This document shows positions 8,701 to 16,810 of a stretch of 25,285 nt of DNA, piece by piece. The notes beneath the pieces were generated by a model. The model was not told where the DNA came from and did no database searches. It worked only from the letters and a program-made list of their open reading frames with translations. Origin of the DNA: a virus; the IMG/VR virus record IMGVR_UViG_3300028829_002724, positions 1 to 25,285 of that record, one strand, 5' to 3'. The position numbers and the translations under genes are program-made. Numbering within the stretch: position 1 is the first letter of the stretch; every line of letters begins with the position of its first letter.

Positions 8701-11148
8701 ACGAGTTCCATCATCATGTTTATGAGTAAGTTCTATTTCATAACCGTTATAAGCATCATCTGTATTAGAAGAAGTACTTGCTAGAGTAATGCCATCTGCA
8801 GATACTACGTATTCATTAACTATTTCCGTGGAATTTGTATCGGTTGTTCCTACTTGTTCAAGAGTACTACCATTTAAATTTGCTAAAAAGTTATTTAATA
8901 TATCGGCTGAAAACTCTCCGTCAAAATTATCTTTAAAAATTGAAAAAATACTTCCGTTATTTAGTGCAGCTTGCATAGCAGACGAAAGATTTGAAAGATT
9001 TATGTCTATTCCTTCAGTTACATTACTTGATACACTACTAACTTGATGCTTTAATTCAGAAGGAACTGTACCTGATACAGCAATATGATCATAAGTTACT
9101 AAAGTAAATCTATTATTAGAACCATCTTGAACATAAAAATTTGTAGTGCTACCAAGCTCCGGGTCCTCTAAGAATCTTATACGAGTTTCAGTTTGTCCAT
9201 TTATATTCGTTATGTTATAAATATCAGCAAGAACCGCAGTTCCAATAGTAGAATCATCACTAACTTTTTTAAGGGTTAAAGTATCTCCAAAATCAAAAAC
9301 AGAAGCGGCAGCATCAGAGCCGACAAAAACGGGGTCTTGCACATATGAGTAATCATAATTAAAACACTCAATTCCTTTTCCTCGTACAACAAACTCTAGG
9401 GATGGAATAGTGGTTTCACCTTCCCCTATTTGATACTCTGCTACAACATAAGCGGTATCAAGAAGTCTATGATTTGCACCCCAGTAAGGATCATCTCCTG
9501 TGTAATAATCTGTTGCTACTTTAAAATTATCAGAATTTGATAATAAAAGATTATTTGCAGGCTGATTTGGGTTACCCGCATGAAACTGTAATCGAGTGTC
9601 TATTGGACTTTCAAATCTTGTTCCTTTTTCATGAGTAATGCCTGCTCCAGAAATAGAAGCGCCTCCTGGAGTTTGATTAAAAAGAATAGGAATATATCCT
9701 ATTCCTGGCACATAAAAAGACTCTCTTTCACCTCTTCTTGTCCAATCATTATTCCCGAAAGCAAAGAAACTTCCAGGAAAGGTTTCAGAAGTAGAAGAAT
9801 TTATATTTTGAGAGGTTAGCGTATCTCCTCTGTCTGCGCGTCCTTGGCATAAAACGTCAATAGTATTTTCAGCAGTCTGGGAAGATCGTGTATCAGAATC
9901 ATTTTGGTCTATGCAAATAGACGAAGTGTCGTCAAAATAAATATCATATAAACCTCCTATCTGTCCTTCACACAAAGCGTAGGCTACAAATACTTTTTTG
10001 GAGTCAGTATTTAAAGTATCAACAAATACTGGAATACTATCAATTTTATTTACACCATAAACAACAGGAAGATAGCGAGCCTCTAAATTAAATCTAAGGT
10101 CTGCTTCTCTATCAACCTGGACTTGATATTCTTCCATAGAGTAGCTTTTCTTTAGACCAAAGAAACTACTCTTTTTCTTTAATTTATATCTTGTTTCCAT
10201 AACTTGATAAATTGCTACTAGGTTAATTGCTTGTTCACTATGCAAAAATCCTAAGTCACCCGCATATTCAGGACGAATTGTTGCTTGAGGGTCTGGAATG
10301 TTATTTCCGTCCAAGGCGCGATGATAGGGGTCTGAAGTTAGTCTGCCTTGAACTCTAGAAAAGTCCCCCCAATGGCTAGTTACTGACCAAGATACTATTG
10401 AAGATTTATTCGGGTCTTCTGTTATTTTTCCGCCTGCTATAATTCCTTTAAAAATTAAAACTGTATCAATTGCACTTCCATTATCAGGATTAATAAATGT
10501 TTTGTAAACAAATACTTCTCTGTTAATATACCGAGCATACGAACTTTGTCCTCTATCTAATAGAAGTCCTTCTACCTCTGGATTTTTAAAAGTTAAAGTA
10601 ATAGTTTCTGTTGTATTAGCAGCCGTTGCTGTTAAAGTAGTTTCTAAGGGTGTTACTACTATTTTTTTATTATCATTTTCAAATTGTTCTATTCTTACCG
10701 TTTTAGAGTTATTAGACCCTAAACTGGTAAGAGTAAGGGTATCTCCTTCTCTAAAACCTTCAGCAACTAAGTCTTTTGTACCTTCTAGACTTGATGCACC
10801 TACTGTATATGAATCTATAACTGTCGTGCTTAACGCAGCTGCAGAAACTTGTATACTCATAGAAGTTGCTCGAGCTTCTATAGTCTCTGATACAGATCCT
10901 ATATTCAGTGCTTTGCCTGCTACGTATACTTGATTACCATTTGCATTACCGTCAGAGTCTATAGACCCATCATTAAAAATAATATCCCTAGAAGCGTCAG
11001 TAAGGTAAACATAATCTGTAGCTTTTCTGGCACTTTTACCTGCTTCAGTTTTTATTGGTTTTTCAAATTTTATTAAATGAGCATAAGCAAAATCGTACTC
11101 GTTTGCAAACCAACCTTCTAATACTGGATGTATTGATCTAAGTGCCAT
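2704..11148 (-). CDS. Tail tip / host-specificity protein (lambda gpJ-like architecture), 2814 residues
   Basis: The largest protein in the window is probably the tail tip hub and central fiber that contacts the host. Residues of about 1-1300 form a hub-like region without obvious repeats. Residues of about 1305-1410 look like a fibronectin type III domain (PTNLSAST, then GGIELTWTN, then FYWVRHVVL). From about 1640 to 2575 come tandem Ig-like units. Each has a SLSND-type strand, an EGSTALTF-like strand, a TQTFSK.R(K/D)G turn and an ADHQVFV-like strand. The last 240 residues include TTINGDNITTGLISSASG, a phrase typical of gpJ-like C-termini. The gene starts in a TAATG overlap with the upstream tail gene, with AGAGG as its ribosome binding site. 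Its place after tape measure and distal tail genes agrees with this role. The large size and repeats suggest a long flexible tip fiber. The receptor is unknown. Confidence 0.85.
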   Translation of the reverse strand: MALRSIHPVLEGWFANEYDFAYAHLIKFEKPIKTEAGKSARKATDYVYLTDASRDIIFNDGSIDSDGNANGNQVYVAGKALNIGSVSETIEARATSMSIQVSAAALSTTVIDSYTVGASSLEGTKDLVAEGFREGDTLTLTSLGSNNSKTVRIEQFENDNKKIVVTPLETTLTATAANTTETITLTFKNPEVEGLLLDRGQSSYARYINREVFVYKTFINPDNGSAIDTVLIFKGIIAGGKITEDPNKSSIVSWSVTSHWGDFSRVQGRLTSDPYHRALDGNNIPDPQATIRPEYAGDLGFLHSEQAINLVAIYQVMETRYKLKKKSSFFGLKKSYSMEEYQVQVDREADLRFNLEARYLPVVYGVNKIDSIPVFVDTLNTDSKKVFVAYALCEGQIGGLYDIYFDDTSSICIDQNDSDTRSSQTAENTIDVLCQGRADRGDTLTSQNINSSTSETFPGSFFAFGNNDWTRRGERESFYVPGIGYIPILFNQTPGGASISGAGITHEKGTRFESPIDTRLQFHAGNPNQPANNLLLSNSDNFKVATDYYTGDDPYWGANHRLLDTAYVVAEYQIGEGETTIPSLEFVVRGKGIECFNYDYSYVQDPVFVGSDAAASVFDFGDTLTLKKVSDDSTIGTAVLADIYNITNINGQTETRIRFLEDPELGSTTNFYVQDGSNNRFTLVTYDHIAVSGTVPSELKHQVSSVSSNVTEGIDINLSNLSSAMQAALNNGSIFSIFKDNFDGEFSADILNNFLANLNGSTLEQVGTTDTNSTEIVNEYVVSADGITLASTSSNTDDAYNGYEIELTHKHDDGTRTIQKRIITDYDQSTKVATVDAPWEIPPHQNDTYKIFSVTNDIRVSTNPAMQLLDYLRSKRYGRDLDLEDDLDKESFFEAARACDTRSDVTMVLEDTPNGPPTVGDIYELQPSNRQIFQGTVKSVETVTIGGNTRYNVVFTDVLGKLGIRWAEWKYLYTDEYFYSNGQVRKATADGVLSTFTGGGSTITGISLGKKSGNASSPATIPIDFTGATFDGNPLIKSYNSTTDSYTSGYSLYDCDDVKYWRYLGWEAQNQRHVTRHQANSVIDTSKSIFENINSLLGHFNGMLRYSQGKYSLEVKTAAGSLTQYSGTNLDGEVHYKDKITEKDIIGSINVEDAGQKGTYNQVDVTINDPQNRFEGRSVMMFDSTYLKEDRMVPKKGSVRTPYVTNYYNARINAKQYLEESRAGLKINFTMVSRGIQLQAGHIIQIDYPRFGWTNKPYRITNLTLAANCLVQITAEEHSDSAFIVAAQERGSINPVDVVPGAPAAPLPPTNLSASTSAAGGLKTGGIELTWTNSTNFNGATYATEVWGGTSNNRNLASLLGITKSQRFVDNIVEEGFLSKFYWVRHVVLVPPQTGSQVGMKEIFSAYEPSGQFTGAQGGVSDGRNITLDLDNDAITVGGTEGENVTGFSESVTATVYSGSEDDTSNWSLSWNVEVGTANTSVTGSVSGANNQIYTLTQLNNGSGGEEFTYADIVVTATRSGYTTRQKVFTVTKILNGENGAVYKIQPTVNTIKYDPNSGEYEGGSGTNNNEVTFNFKKIQDGVTTSFAGKYSLDGGSTLLPSSGTATSAGPFTLVANSTERVDINLYNSDGTQFFDFADCVLVKEGLSARQVVISTDAQNFIKAKLQEDTYSPSYIALTAKKLGGVTGTANWSGTTFYSDTALTTSTTTGDTVYIGPSSVSSGSVVVSVSVADTSVTNGTTFTDSEEIGLLLQGADSITVSLSNDSVEIPSDSSGASPDFGNTSTNIQVFEGSTALTFDDDNTQATSALASGTFVLSRTVSNVTTPPVSGYGGDGTTAASSGTITAISADQGSITFSARGKRANGSEFTGIEKTQTFSKIRDGSDASLITVTADHQVFVQQQDGTISPSSITFTANRRNVGTGAITFTAVDENSNTVTLTGTGDTRTLTSTNFDANSSTSVTVTVSIMYDSVTYTDSESIERVLDGTNALVASLSNDNFTATSDADGSNPILTNSGTTIQVYEGSTALTFKDTNTSLTAGSFKVTRALSSGNISAPAASTYTGNNSTTAIVGSITALGSDSESITFTISGQMANSDSFSITKTQTFSKARKGDVGIDARTIVLTPSKHVVNYSIAGSESDSISFTTATSGVSATAYYKWYIDGTLYRDGTGQASPSGGTSNSGTLSGTDFENYEPAIGDSVKVTVELFEGSTAALATEKAQDSVTIYAVQDGSDAFVGFLTNASHSVAAENNGTSYSLTGAGGTFKFYKGGTATTAGVTFAPSSTTKNGLTLTINNSGVYTLSGNSWTSDLETFDLTATQNTLNSGTANPVVINQTYSISKSKKGAQGDPAEGLVLSADHEIFVKNSSGNIASPSSIVFTASRQNITGAVSFSTSPTVTLTGTGDSRTLTAANMGSNSSVTVTATVGSFSDSESVEVVQDGATGADAIVVSLSNDNHTYPADNSGNITTIANDGTDIAVYEGASKLSYNGSGTSNGTWTVTRTDSSSVSSPSTFTDLGTDARHAGISSTSSLTSDSGTITFNISGKTSDGTSFTASKVQTLSKVRKGDTGTSTTGSDGRQRYSFTLYYTAEVLSSANAPTPPTITNYTFSSGVIAGTNLTNWSTSAPTFKAYNTSNQALTWYYVSVTVVESLNSGSGTGDCDNSPGTGGSISVGSSTAVQSFNGLVAFTDLNNRLGSTTTINGDNITTGLISSASGVYGTNANGNFATSGTHLDLTNGRIRSTEFYVDGSGAKFKGTLSAANITGNNTIGTSSGDKITVTDGTTGSIVIDGNTNTIKIIDGVSSPVTRVILGKL
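3420..6240 (-). repeat. Tandem Ig-like coding repeats in the tail tip gene
   Basis: Four diverged units recur with a spacing of roughly 630-750 bases (about 210-250 residues). Their SLSND/FLTNA-type starts lie near 5885, 5200, 4455 and 3825. Shared landmarks are SLSNDS, SLSNDN, FLTNAS and SLSNDN; QVFEGSTALTF, QVYEGSTALTF, KFYKGGTA and AVYEGASKLSY; and TQTFSKIRDG, TQTFSKARKG, YSISKSKKG and VQTLSKVRKG. A partial extra unit (STDAQNFIKAK) lies near 6190. Divergence shows old duplication, not a recent or assembly-made repeat. Boundaries are approximate. Confidence 0.75.
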
Positions 11149-11918
11149 TATTGTACCTCTACCAAATTAAGAGAAAAAGAATATAAATTCTGAGTATTTA
11201 AAGAATATTCTTGAATATCTCCAGACATCATTACTTTTAATAATGGAGTAGTGAAAACAAGGGTATCTGCTGCTGAAAGAGATTTTTGAAGCGTAGGCAT
11301 ACAATGAATAACTAATTGATGAGTGCCTGCAGGAGTATTTTCATTAGTATTATAAGTAGATGAGGTTGCTACGCGAGTCACCATATATGCTTTTTTATGG
11401 TTAGAATTAGCTGCGTTGAAAGTAAACATATCGCCCGGAAGAGGAGTATTATGAGTAGTTGAATTATAGTAATTAGCGTTACCTAGAGTGGAGTCTCCTT
11501 GTATTGTCATTAATCGAGTTCCTACAGTCTCACTAGATACAGTCTTTAAAACATTAGAGGCGCTCCAAGTAGCAAAAGTAGAGTCTTTTGGCACTCTATT
11601 TTGAGGTAAAGAAATATAGAAATAATTATTGCGAAGTGCATTTCTTTGGAGTAAAAAAGTATAAACAGGGTCAAACTGTTCCCGAGTCATAGGATTATAA
11701 GTAATTTTTATTTTCCATTTATGCGCTGCTACATATCGAGTAAGAATTCTTCCTGAGTTAGTGGAATCTTTAATTCGAGGTTGATCTGAAGTAAGAGAAA
11801 CAGATGCAAACCCCGGGCCCGCTGTTCCGCCGCTAGATGTTGCTAAACTCTGCCCAGCATCTCCTATGGGATAGTTGGGATCAGGTAATACATCTAAATA
11901 ACTAGTAAAAGTTGTCAT
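11148..11918 (-). CDS. Distal tail protein-like, 256 residues
   Basis: This tail protein lies between the tape measure and tail tip genes, where siphoviruses encode the distal tail protein that joins the tube to the tip. Residues of about 65-100 (KWKIKITYNPMTREQFDPVY, then a YFYISLPQNR segment) resemble the beta-rich N-terminal part of small tail-tip proteins. The end (SLNTQNLYSFSLNLVEVQ) is the kind of strand-forming tail that packs in a ring. I see no signal peptide or membrane segment. Both junctions are TAATG stop-start overlaps, so translation is coupled on both sides. The role rests mainly on gene order, since distal tail proteins are poorly conserved; a lambda gpM or gpL-type tip component is an alternative. 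Confidence 0.6.
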   Translation of the reverse strand: MTTFTSYLDVLPDPNYPIGDAGQSLATSSGGTAGPGFASVSLTSDQPRIKDSTNSGRILTRYVAAHKWKIKITYNPMTREQFDPVYTFLLQRNALRNNYFYISLPQNRVPKDSTFATWSASNVLKTVSSETVGTRLMTIQGDSTLGNANYYNSTTHNTPLPGDMFTFNAANSNHKKAYMVTRVATSSTYNTNENTPAGTHQLVIHCMPTLQKSLSAADTLVFTTPLLKVMMSGDIQEYSLNTQNLYSFSLNLVEVQ

Positions 11919-14900
11919 TAGTATCTATTTACTCCTCCAGCTGAAGGGGTAAATACTGATGTATCTACTCCTTCAACAAAGTCTTGACCATAAGAATTTG
12001 CAGCTTGTCGAATCATTCCAATTATATTTCCTCTCTGTTCAACTAACAAATCTTCAACTCCTGACGCATCAATTGTATTAATATTAAAACTTACATTCGT
12101 AGATGTCATAGGAGTGATGTCATCATTTGGTACAATTCGTCCGGGAATTTCGGGTACAAATAGCTCTGGTCCCTGCTCCCCGACCATAAATGCTGTATTT
12201 CCACCTTCTGCTCGATTTCTGTAACCGGAGAAGGCTGGCGTAAAGGCTTCTGGGCCTCCTGTACCGCTTTCTCCTCGGAAATAACCAAGCTCTCCTCGTG
12301 CTGATCTAGATTTTGCTAAGTCTACTGAGTCTCTACGCTGTCCTGCAGTAATAGTTTGAGGGCCTGAAGCAGATACAGAGCCCCCTCCCCCATTATATGT
12401 CATGCTCTGAATAGTTGCTAATTGTTGGGCACCCATTGCAACAACCACAGCAGCCGCGGCAGCAGCAATTGCGGGGCCTACATAAGGAATACCCACCATT
12501 GCCTTATAAGCTTCCATTGCACCTGTGGCTGTTGCCATAATAGTTTGTGCAATCTTCATCTTTTTATCTGCTTCAAAAGCTTTTCGTTTCTCTGCGTCTT
12601 TCTTTTTCTCAAGCTGCGATATTTTTGCAAGACTCTGTTTTGATTTTCCGTCTCGTTTTTTCTCTGCTTCAATTTCTTGGTCTAAAGCTCGAACTCTTTG
12701 CTCCGAAGCGGCTTTTTGTACAGAACCAATTGTTTGAATAATACTCATTGCAGCGCTCATGCCTGCCATTATTTTATCAGCCGCACTTGCTCCTTCGGTG
12801 CCTATAATCTGAAATGCACTCGTAAAAGTTTCGGCTATATTTGCAATGCCACTTGACATTGCGGCCATTAGTTCACCTTCTGGGCCTAATTTTCTAAAGT
12901 CTTCTGCTAAGTTATCAAACGTTGAAATAGCAGTACTAATACTTACTTGTATGTTTTGTGCTTGGGCGATTTGAAGTGCAGCTTGAGCCGCTTCAAGCTC
13001 CTTTGTTAAATCCTCTCCGTCACTAATTCTTTGTCTTAGCCCCTCTAATACGTTTTGGGCATTCTGTACTGCCGCTCCTGCTGCGTCTCGTGCTTGCTGT
13101 CCTGCAAACGCTCCCGGAAGGGAAGAAGACCCAATTCTACTACCAATTTGTTGCGCAGCATTTAGTCGTAATTGAGCTCCTGCAAGTTGAGTTTTAATTT
13201 GAAGTAATTGTTTTTCTCTTTCAAGTTTCTCCCTATCGGCTACTTCTAGATTAGTCTTTAATTGCATTTCGATTGTCATTAATCGAATTTGGTCTGCTCT
13301 TATGCTGTTTTGAAGATTTAGAGAGGTAGCAAGACTGCCAGAAGTAAATGAAGCAGCTGTTTCAGCTATGTTAAGAGCTCTTTGAGCTATATCTATGGCA
13401 TATAGTTTTGCTAAAAATTCGTCTGCGGTCATGCCTGTTGCTTTTAAGGCTTCGTTATAATCTTTTAAAGCTTTTATAGCTGCTTCATTCTGTCCGAGAG
13501 TAGTGAAAGCATTTGAGGTATCTTCAGAAGTACGCTTTAACTCTTCTAAATTACGGATTGCTCCTAGAATATCTCCACCTCCAAGAGTATCTCTTAATTG
13601 CGTACCTATTTCGTCTATTCCTGTCTTCAAAGTCGAGGATCCCGAAACAGCAGCACTTGCAGCAGCTTCAAGTCTTTCTAACTCTTCAAAATTCATATTT
13701 TGTACAGCTCTTTGGTAAGACTCAGAAACACTCCCTAAACCCTCTAAAGCCTCCATTAAAGCTCTGGTTGCTTCTTCTCTATCTTTAGCATTCATTACGA
13801 ATCCAAGAGTCTCAGAATCTGTTAAGCCATCATTTTCATCAAATCCGCCTAAACGCTTTTTATTTATTGCACTAAGAGCAGAAGACACCTGCATACTTTG
13901 TAATGCTTTTGCTACAGAAAGTCCTTTTTTAGCCGCGTCTGTTTCTTCCGACATTCCCGCTACTACATTACTTAGACTTTCTTTCAATACGTCCAAATTA
14001 TCAATATAAGAATTTAGTGCTTCATTAGAAGCTGCAGTAGCTTGTCTACCGTCTTGGAATCCCTTCAAAAACTTACCAAAAGAACTTTCTTCCAACATTT
14101 GGACAAATTTACTTGATTCTGTATTTAAAGGTTTAAATTCTCCCGCTAAATTACTAACTTCAATAGCTCCTTGCCCAAAACCTGCAAAAGAACCTTGTAA
14201 GTTACTTGAAAATTCTATTAAGCCAAAATCTTTTCCAGTAAAAGCATTTAAACTAGATATAAATCCATTTATTTTGTCTACAATATCGTTTACAAAACTA
14301 TCCAAACCACCAAGAACGGTAGAAATCATGTCGCTAAACATCATTTTTACACTTTTAACAACTGTACGCCACCCATTTAGAAAACTATCAATAAACCCAA
14401 AAAATCCGGGAGCAATATAATTTATACCTTTAGCTACAAAATTAAGTACAGTATCAATACCTGCCGCAACAGACCGAATAATGCTAAAAGGAGAGTTAAC
14501 AACAGCCATAACTAATTCTTTTATCATTATAAGAATACCAACTACACCGGCGAGGCGCATTGCACGATCCATTTGTTTGCCCATAAATGCTGCAGCTTTA
14601 CCCGCAGCAAGAAAGGTTTTCGTTCCAAAATTTTTAATAGTTTGAAAGTATATTCTAGCCTTTAATCCTGCTTTGTCCCACATCAAACCTGCTCTCTTAA
14701 AAAAGCCTACATTTGATTGATCCATTTTTGCAAGACTAAGTTTTAAGCTGCGTACCATATCAATATTAACGCCTTGAAAAGTATTTTTAAGAATAGCGCC
14801 GCTTTGTTTATATTGAGCTTCCGCATCTTTCAACATTTTCTTAAGTTGGCCTTTTTGTTGAGGTGTTAATTCTTGACCTTTTGCAACTTTTTGTACTAGT

Positions 14901-16018
14901 GCGCTTCCTCCTGCTTTGTCTCCTTCCTTTAAAATACCTCTTGCTACAGACTTGGCCGAGGCAACTTTTGCATCATCAAGTTTTTTATTTGTTTTTTCTA
15001 TATCTGCTTGAAAGTCTCTTAGGGCGCCCTTAGCGTTATCTAACTTTTCTTTGGAAGCAGTTTCTATGTCTCCAAATTTTTCTTTAATTGCATCCATAGG
15101 GAGTGCAGCTTTACCAATACTAAGAGCCAGTAAGCCGAAAGCGGCTACTGCTGCGGCACCGCTTTTATTTAAAATATTTGCTATGCCTTCGAATACGGGA
15201 AGAATAAATTGAGTAGCACTTTTAATGATATCTTCTAAAGTTTTACTTAATTTTACAAAAGGATTAGTAGCGCCATCCACATCTCCAAAAAGCTCATTTA
15301 ATTGTCTTTGGGTTTCTATAAGAACGGCTTGACTTCTTTGAGCTGCATTGAGTTCGTCTCTATTTCGACCAATAGCATCAGCGTATCGTTGTGTAGCTTC
15401 TTCGAGCCGAAGAGTAATACCTAATTCATCTAGTAATTCTGGTTCAGCTTTTGACGCGCCACGAATTAGACGGTCAAAAGAATCTTGAAAATCACGTCCC
15501 AAAGCTGTCGAAGCTTTTCTAGCGCCTTCTGCAAGATCTTCTAATTGGCTTGGTGAAAAGCCTTTTGCAAGACCAATTGCAGCTGCTTCTCCCGCTTCTC
15601 TAAACCCTAAAAGACCATCACTAGCCTCTCTTAATCTTTGAGTTACAGAACCTAAAGCTGTTCCGGTTTTTTCCGCAAAAGCTACTTGTGATTGTTCGAG
15701 AAGTTTTACATCTGCAGCACGCTTAAAGAAATTATATGCAGCACTTAGAGCAAAAACATTTGAAGCTAAAACAGCATACGCAGGAACTAAACCGCTTCCT
15801 ACTGTTTGACTTTGCTTAGCAAAAGATTTAGTAGTGTTTGCACCAAGCTGAGCAGTGCCTTTTTCTAATTTATTATAGCGATTTCTCTTTTTCGATAACT
15901 CGTCGGTTGAGGTTCCTAATTTATCAGTTTCGGCAGCAGCTTTTTTAGCTTCACTTCCTATTATTGATAAACTACCATCGTCATCAACCTTAATTTTTAA
16001 GTTAATCGAATTAGCCAC
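11918..16018 (-). CDS. Tail tape measure protein, 1366 residues
   Basis: This protein sets tail length and is ejected with the DNA. It is the long Ala/Lys/Glu/Gln-rich helical protein expected directly after the tail assembly chaperones. Likely membrane-active segments lie around residues 485-510 (VVGILIMIKELVMAVV) and 1176-1200 (Ala/Val-rich, containing GPAIAAAAAAVVVAMG). Near residues 1271-1296 is the tape measure C-terminal signature FMVGEQGPELFVP followed by GRIVP. The start is GTG (16018), not ATG, and overlaps the end of the upstream chaperone frame by 8 bases with only a weak AGAG site, so translation is probably coupled. By analogy with T5 (1219 residues, about 180 nm) and lambda, the length suggests a tail of roughly 200 nm. 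Lysozyme or peptidase motifs were not recognised. Confidence 0.95.
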   Translation of the reverse strand: MANSINLKIKVDDDGSLSIIGSEAKKAAAETDKLGTSTDELSKKRNRYNKLEKGTAQLGANTTKSFAKQSQTVGSGLVPAYAVLASNVFALSAAYNFFKRAADVKLLEQSQVAFAEKTGTALGSVTQRLREASDGLLGFREAGEAAAIGLAKGFSPSQLEDLAEGARKASTALGRDFQDSFDRLIRGASKAEPELLDELGITLRLEEATQRYADAIGRNRDELNAAQRSQAVLIETQRQLNELFGDVDGATNPFVKLSKTLEDIIKSATQFILPVFEGIANILNKSGAAAVAAFGLLALSIGKAALPMDAIKEKFGDIETASKEKLDNAKGALRDFQADIEKTNKKLDDAKVASAKSVARGILKEGDKAGGSALVQKVAKGQELTPQQKGQLKKMLKDAEAQYKQSGAILKNTFQGVNIDMVRSLKLSLAKMDQSNVGFFKRAGLMWDKAGLKARIYFQTIKNFGTKTFLAAGKAAAFMGKQMDRAMRLAGVVGILIMIKELVMAVVNSPFSIIRSVAAGIDTVLNFVAKGINYIAPGFFGFIDSFLNGWRTVVKSVKMMFSDMISTVLGGLDSFVNDIVDKINGFISSLNAFTGKDFGLIEFSSNLQGSFAGFGQGAIEVSNLAGEFKPLNTESSKFVQMLEESSFGKFLKGFQDGRQATAASNEALNSYIDNLDVLKESLSNVVAGMSEETDAAKKGLSVAKALQSMQVSSALSAINKKRLGGFDENDGLTDSETLGFVMNAKDREEATRALMEALEGLGSVSESYQRAVQNMNFEELERLEAAASAAVSGSSTLKTGIDEIGTQLRDTLGGGDILGAIRNLEELKRTSEDTSNAFTTLGQNEAAIKALKDYNEALKATGMTADEFLAKLYAIDIAQRALNIAETAASFTSGSLATSLNLQNSIRADQIRLMTIEMQLKTNLEVADREKLEREKQLLQIKTQLAGAQLRLNAAQQIGSRIGSSSLPGAFAGQQARDAAGAAVQNAQNVLEGLRQRISDGEDLTKELEAAQAALQIAQAQNIQVSISTAISTFDNLAEDFRKLGPEGELMAAMSSGIANIAETFTSAFQIIGTEGASAADKIMAGMSAAMSIIQTIGSVQKAASEQRVRALDQEIEAEKKRDGKSKQSLAKISQLEKKKDAEKRKAFEADKKMKIAQTIMATATGAMEAYKAMVGIPYVGPAIAAAAAAVVVAMGAQQLATIQSMTYNGGGGSVSASGPQTITAGQRRDSVDLAKSRSARGELGYFRGESGTGGPEAFTPAFSGYRNRAEGGNTAFMVGEQGPELFVPEIPGRIVPNDDITPMTSTNVSFNINTIDASGVEDLLVEQRGNIIGMIRQAANSYGQDFVEGVDTSVFTPSAGGVNRY

Positions 16019-16400
16019 GCGATTTTCTCTTTAGCTTGTCGTACTCCTTTTTCAGTTGTTCGGAGGACTTTTTTATAGCTCTTGAGTCTAAGAAGGATAA
16101 TATTTCTAAGAAAAACTCTTTATCCTCTATTCCGTAGACTTCTATAAAATATTTTAAATTTGTATAGTCTTTTCCGATATATCCTATTTCTGGATAAATT
16201 CTATCCCCTAAAAGATTGAACGCCTGTACTGCATCGGTTACTATACTTGGAAAATCTTCCCAGCCCGGAGGCATTTCTTCTGGTGCTGGTTCTCTTCCTA
16301 ATTGTTCCATCATCTCAAGATATCTATCTTGAGTCATTCCAGTGTCGCTATTCTGAAGCAGTTTTTCCAGTCTTTTTAGACACTCTTCCTTCTCGTCCAC
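16011..16400 (-). CDS. Tail assembly chaperone, second frame (gpT-like extension)
   Basis: This 129-codon frame overlaps the end of the first chaperone by 53 bases and ends just inside the tape measure start, as gpT does in the lambda G-GT arrangement. The nominal start is GTG (16400) with no recognisable ribosome binding site. Reading is open upstream only to 16412, after a TAG. The frame is +1 relative to the first chaperone, so expression by frameshift (+1 or -2) would give a fusion of about 261 residues. The sequence is charged and helical (DEKEECLKRLEKLLQ at the start, EYDKLKRKSRG at the end), as in other such extensions. The chaperones bind the tape measure and recruit tube subunits; they are not part of the finished tail. 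A separate start at the ATG of MTQDRY (about 16337) is possible. Confidence 0.75.
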   Translation of the reverse strand: MDEKEECLKRLEKLLQNSDTGMTQDRYLEMMEQLGREPAPEEMPPGWEDFPSIVTDAVQAFNLLGDRIYPEIGYIGKDYTNLKYFIEVYGIEDKEFFLEILSFLDSRAIKKSSEQLKKEYDKLKRKSRG

Positions 16401-16797
16401 TACGAAAATTATCTAAATCAAAGACTACCTCATTGAGCCAAGTATCAAATTCTGTAGAGTTAGTTACTAAAACTTCTGCATTTTCTTTTGAGTACTCTAT
16501 TTCTGTTGTAGGATCTTGATCATCCGTATTAATAAGAAGCAAAGTTTCTAAATGCTCAACAGTAAGTCCTTTCCAATTTTTAATGCTTGCTTCTGCGAAC
16601 TCAGTGACAAATTTATCTTCGTCTAAGTCTTCTACAAGTTGTCGAGTTTTTCTATCAAATTTTTGAGTTGTGCATCTTTTGCGAAGAGATGTAAGTTCTT
16701 TTCTTGAAAGATTTGCTACTTCTACTGAAAATCCGGGCAAGCCCGCAAAATCAATCCATGCCGATTTAGTATCGACCATAAGTTTTTTAAGTTCCAT
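16348..16797 (-). CDS. Tail assembly chaperone, first frame (gpG-like), 149 residues
   Basis: This small protein lies just before the tape measure and is overlapped by a second frame, which is the classic position of the gpG-type tail assembly chaperone. The sequence has an N-terminal beta part (KSAWIDFAGLPGFSVEVANL) followed by a helical part (LSRKELTSLRKRC, and VEHLETLLLINT), a composition common in this group. The ribosome binding site is the strongest in the window: GAGGAGGT (16810-16803), 5 bases before the ATG and overlapping the stop of the preceding tail gene. This fits a need for many copies. A small share of ribosomes probably shift frame near its end to make the extended form. Confidence 0.8.
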   Translation of the reverse strand: MELKKLMVDTKSAWIDFAGLPGFSVEVANLSRKELTSLRKRCTTQKFDRKTRQLVEDLDEDKFVTEFAEASIKNWKGLTVEHLETLLLINTDDQDPTTEIEYSKENAEVLVTNSTEFDTWLNEVVFDLDNFRSGREGRVSKKTGKTASE

Positions 16798-16802
16798 TTA
16801 TG

Positions 16803-16810
16803 ACCTCCTC
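16803..16810 (-). promoter_or_regulatory. Near-perfect ribosome binding site of the chaperone
   Basis: GAGGAGGT matches the 16S anti-Shine-Dalgarno over eight bases and lies 5 bases before the ATG at 16797. It also overlaps the TGA of the preceding gene, so it can capture ribosomes that have just terminated. It is the best such site seen in the window. Confidence 0.85.

Noticed and set aside
12422-12741. Several overlapping plus-strand frames opposite the tape measure gene
   Set aside because: They run antisense to a helical Lys/Glu/Ala region and overlap each other in different frames, a mark of composition rather than genes.
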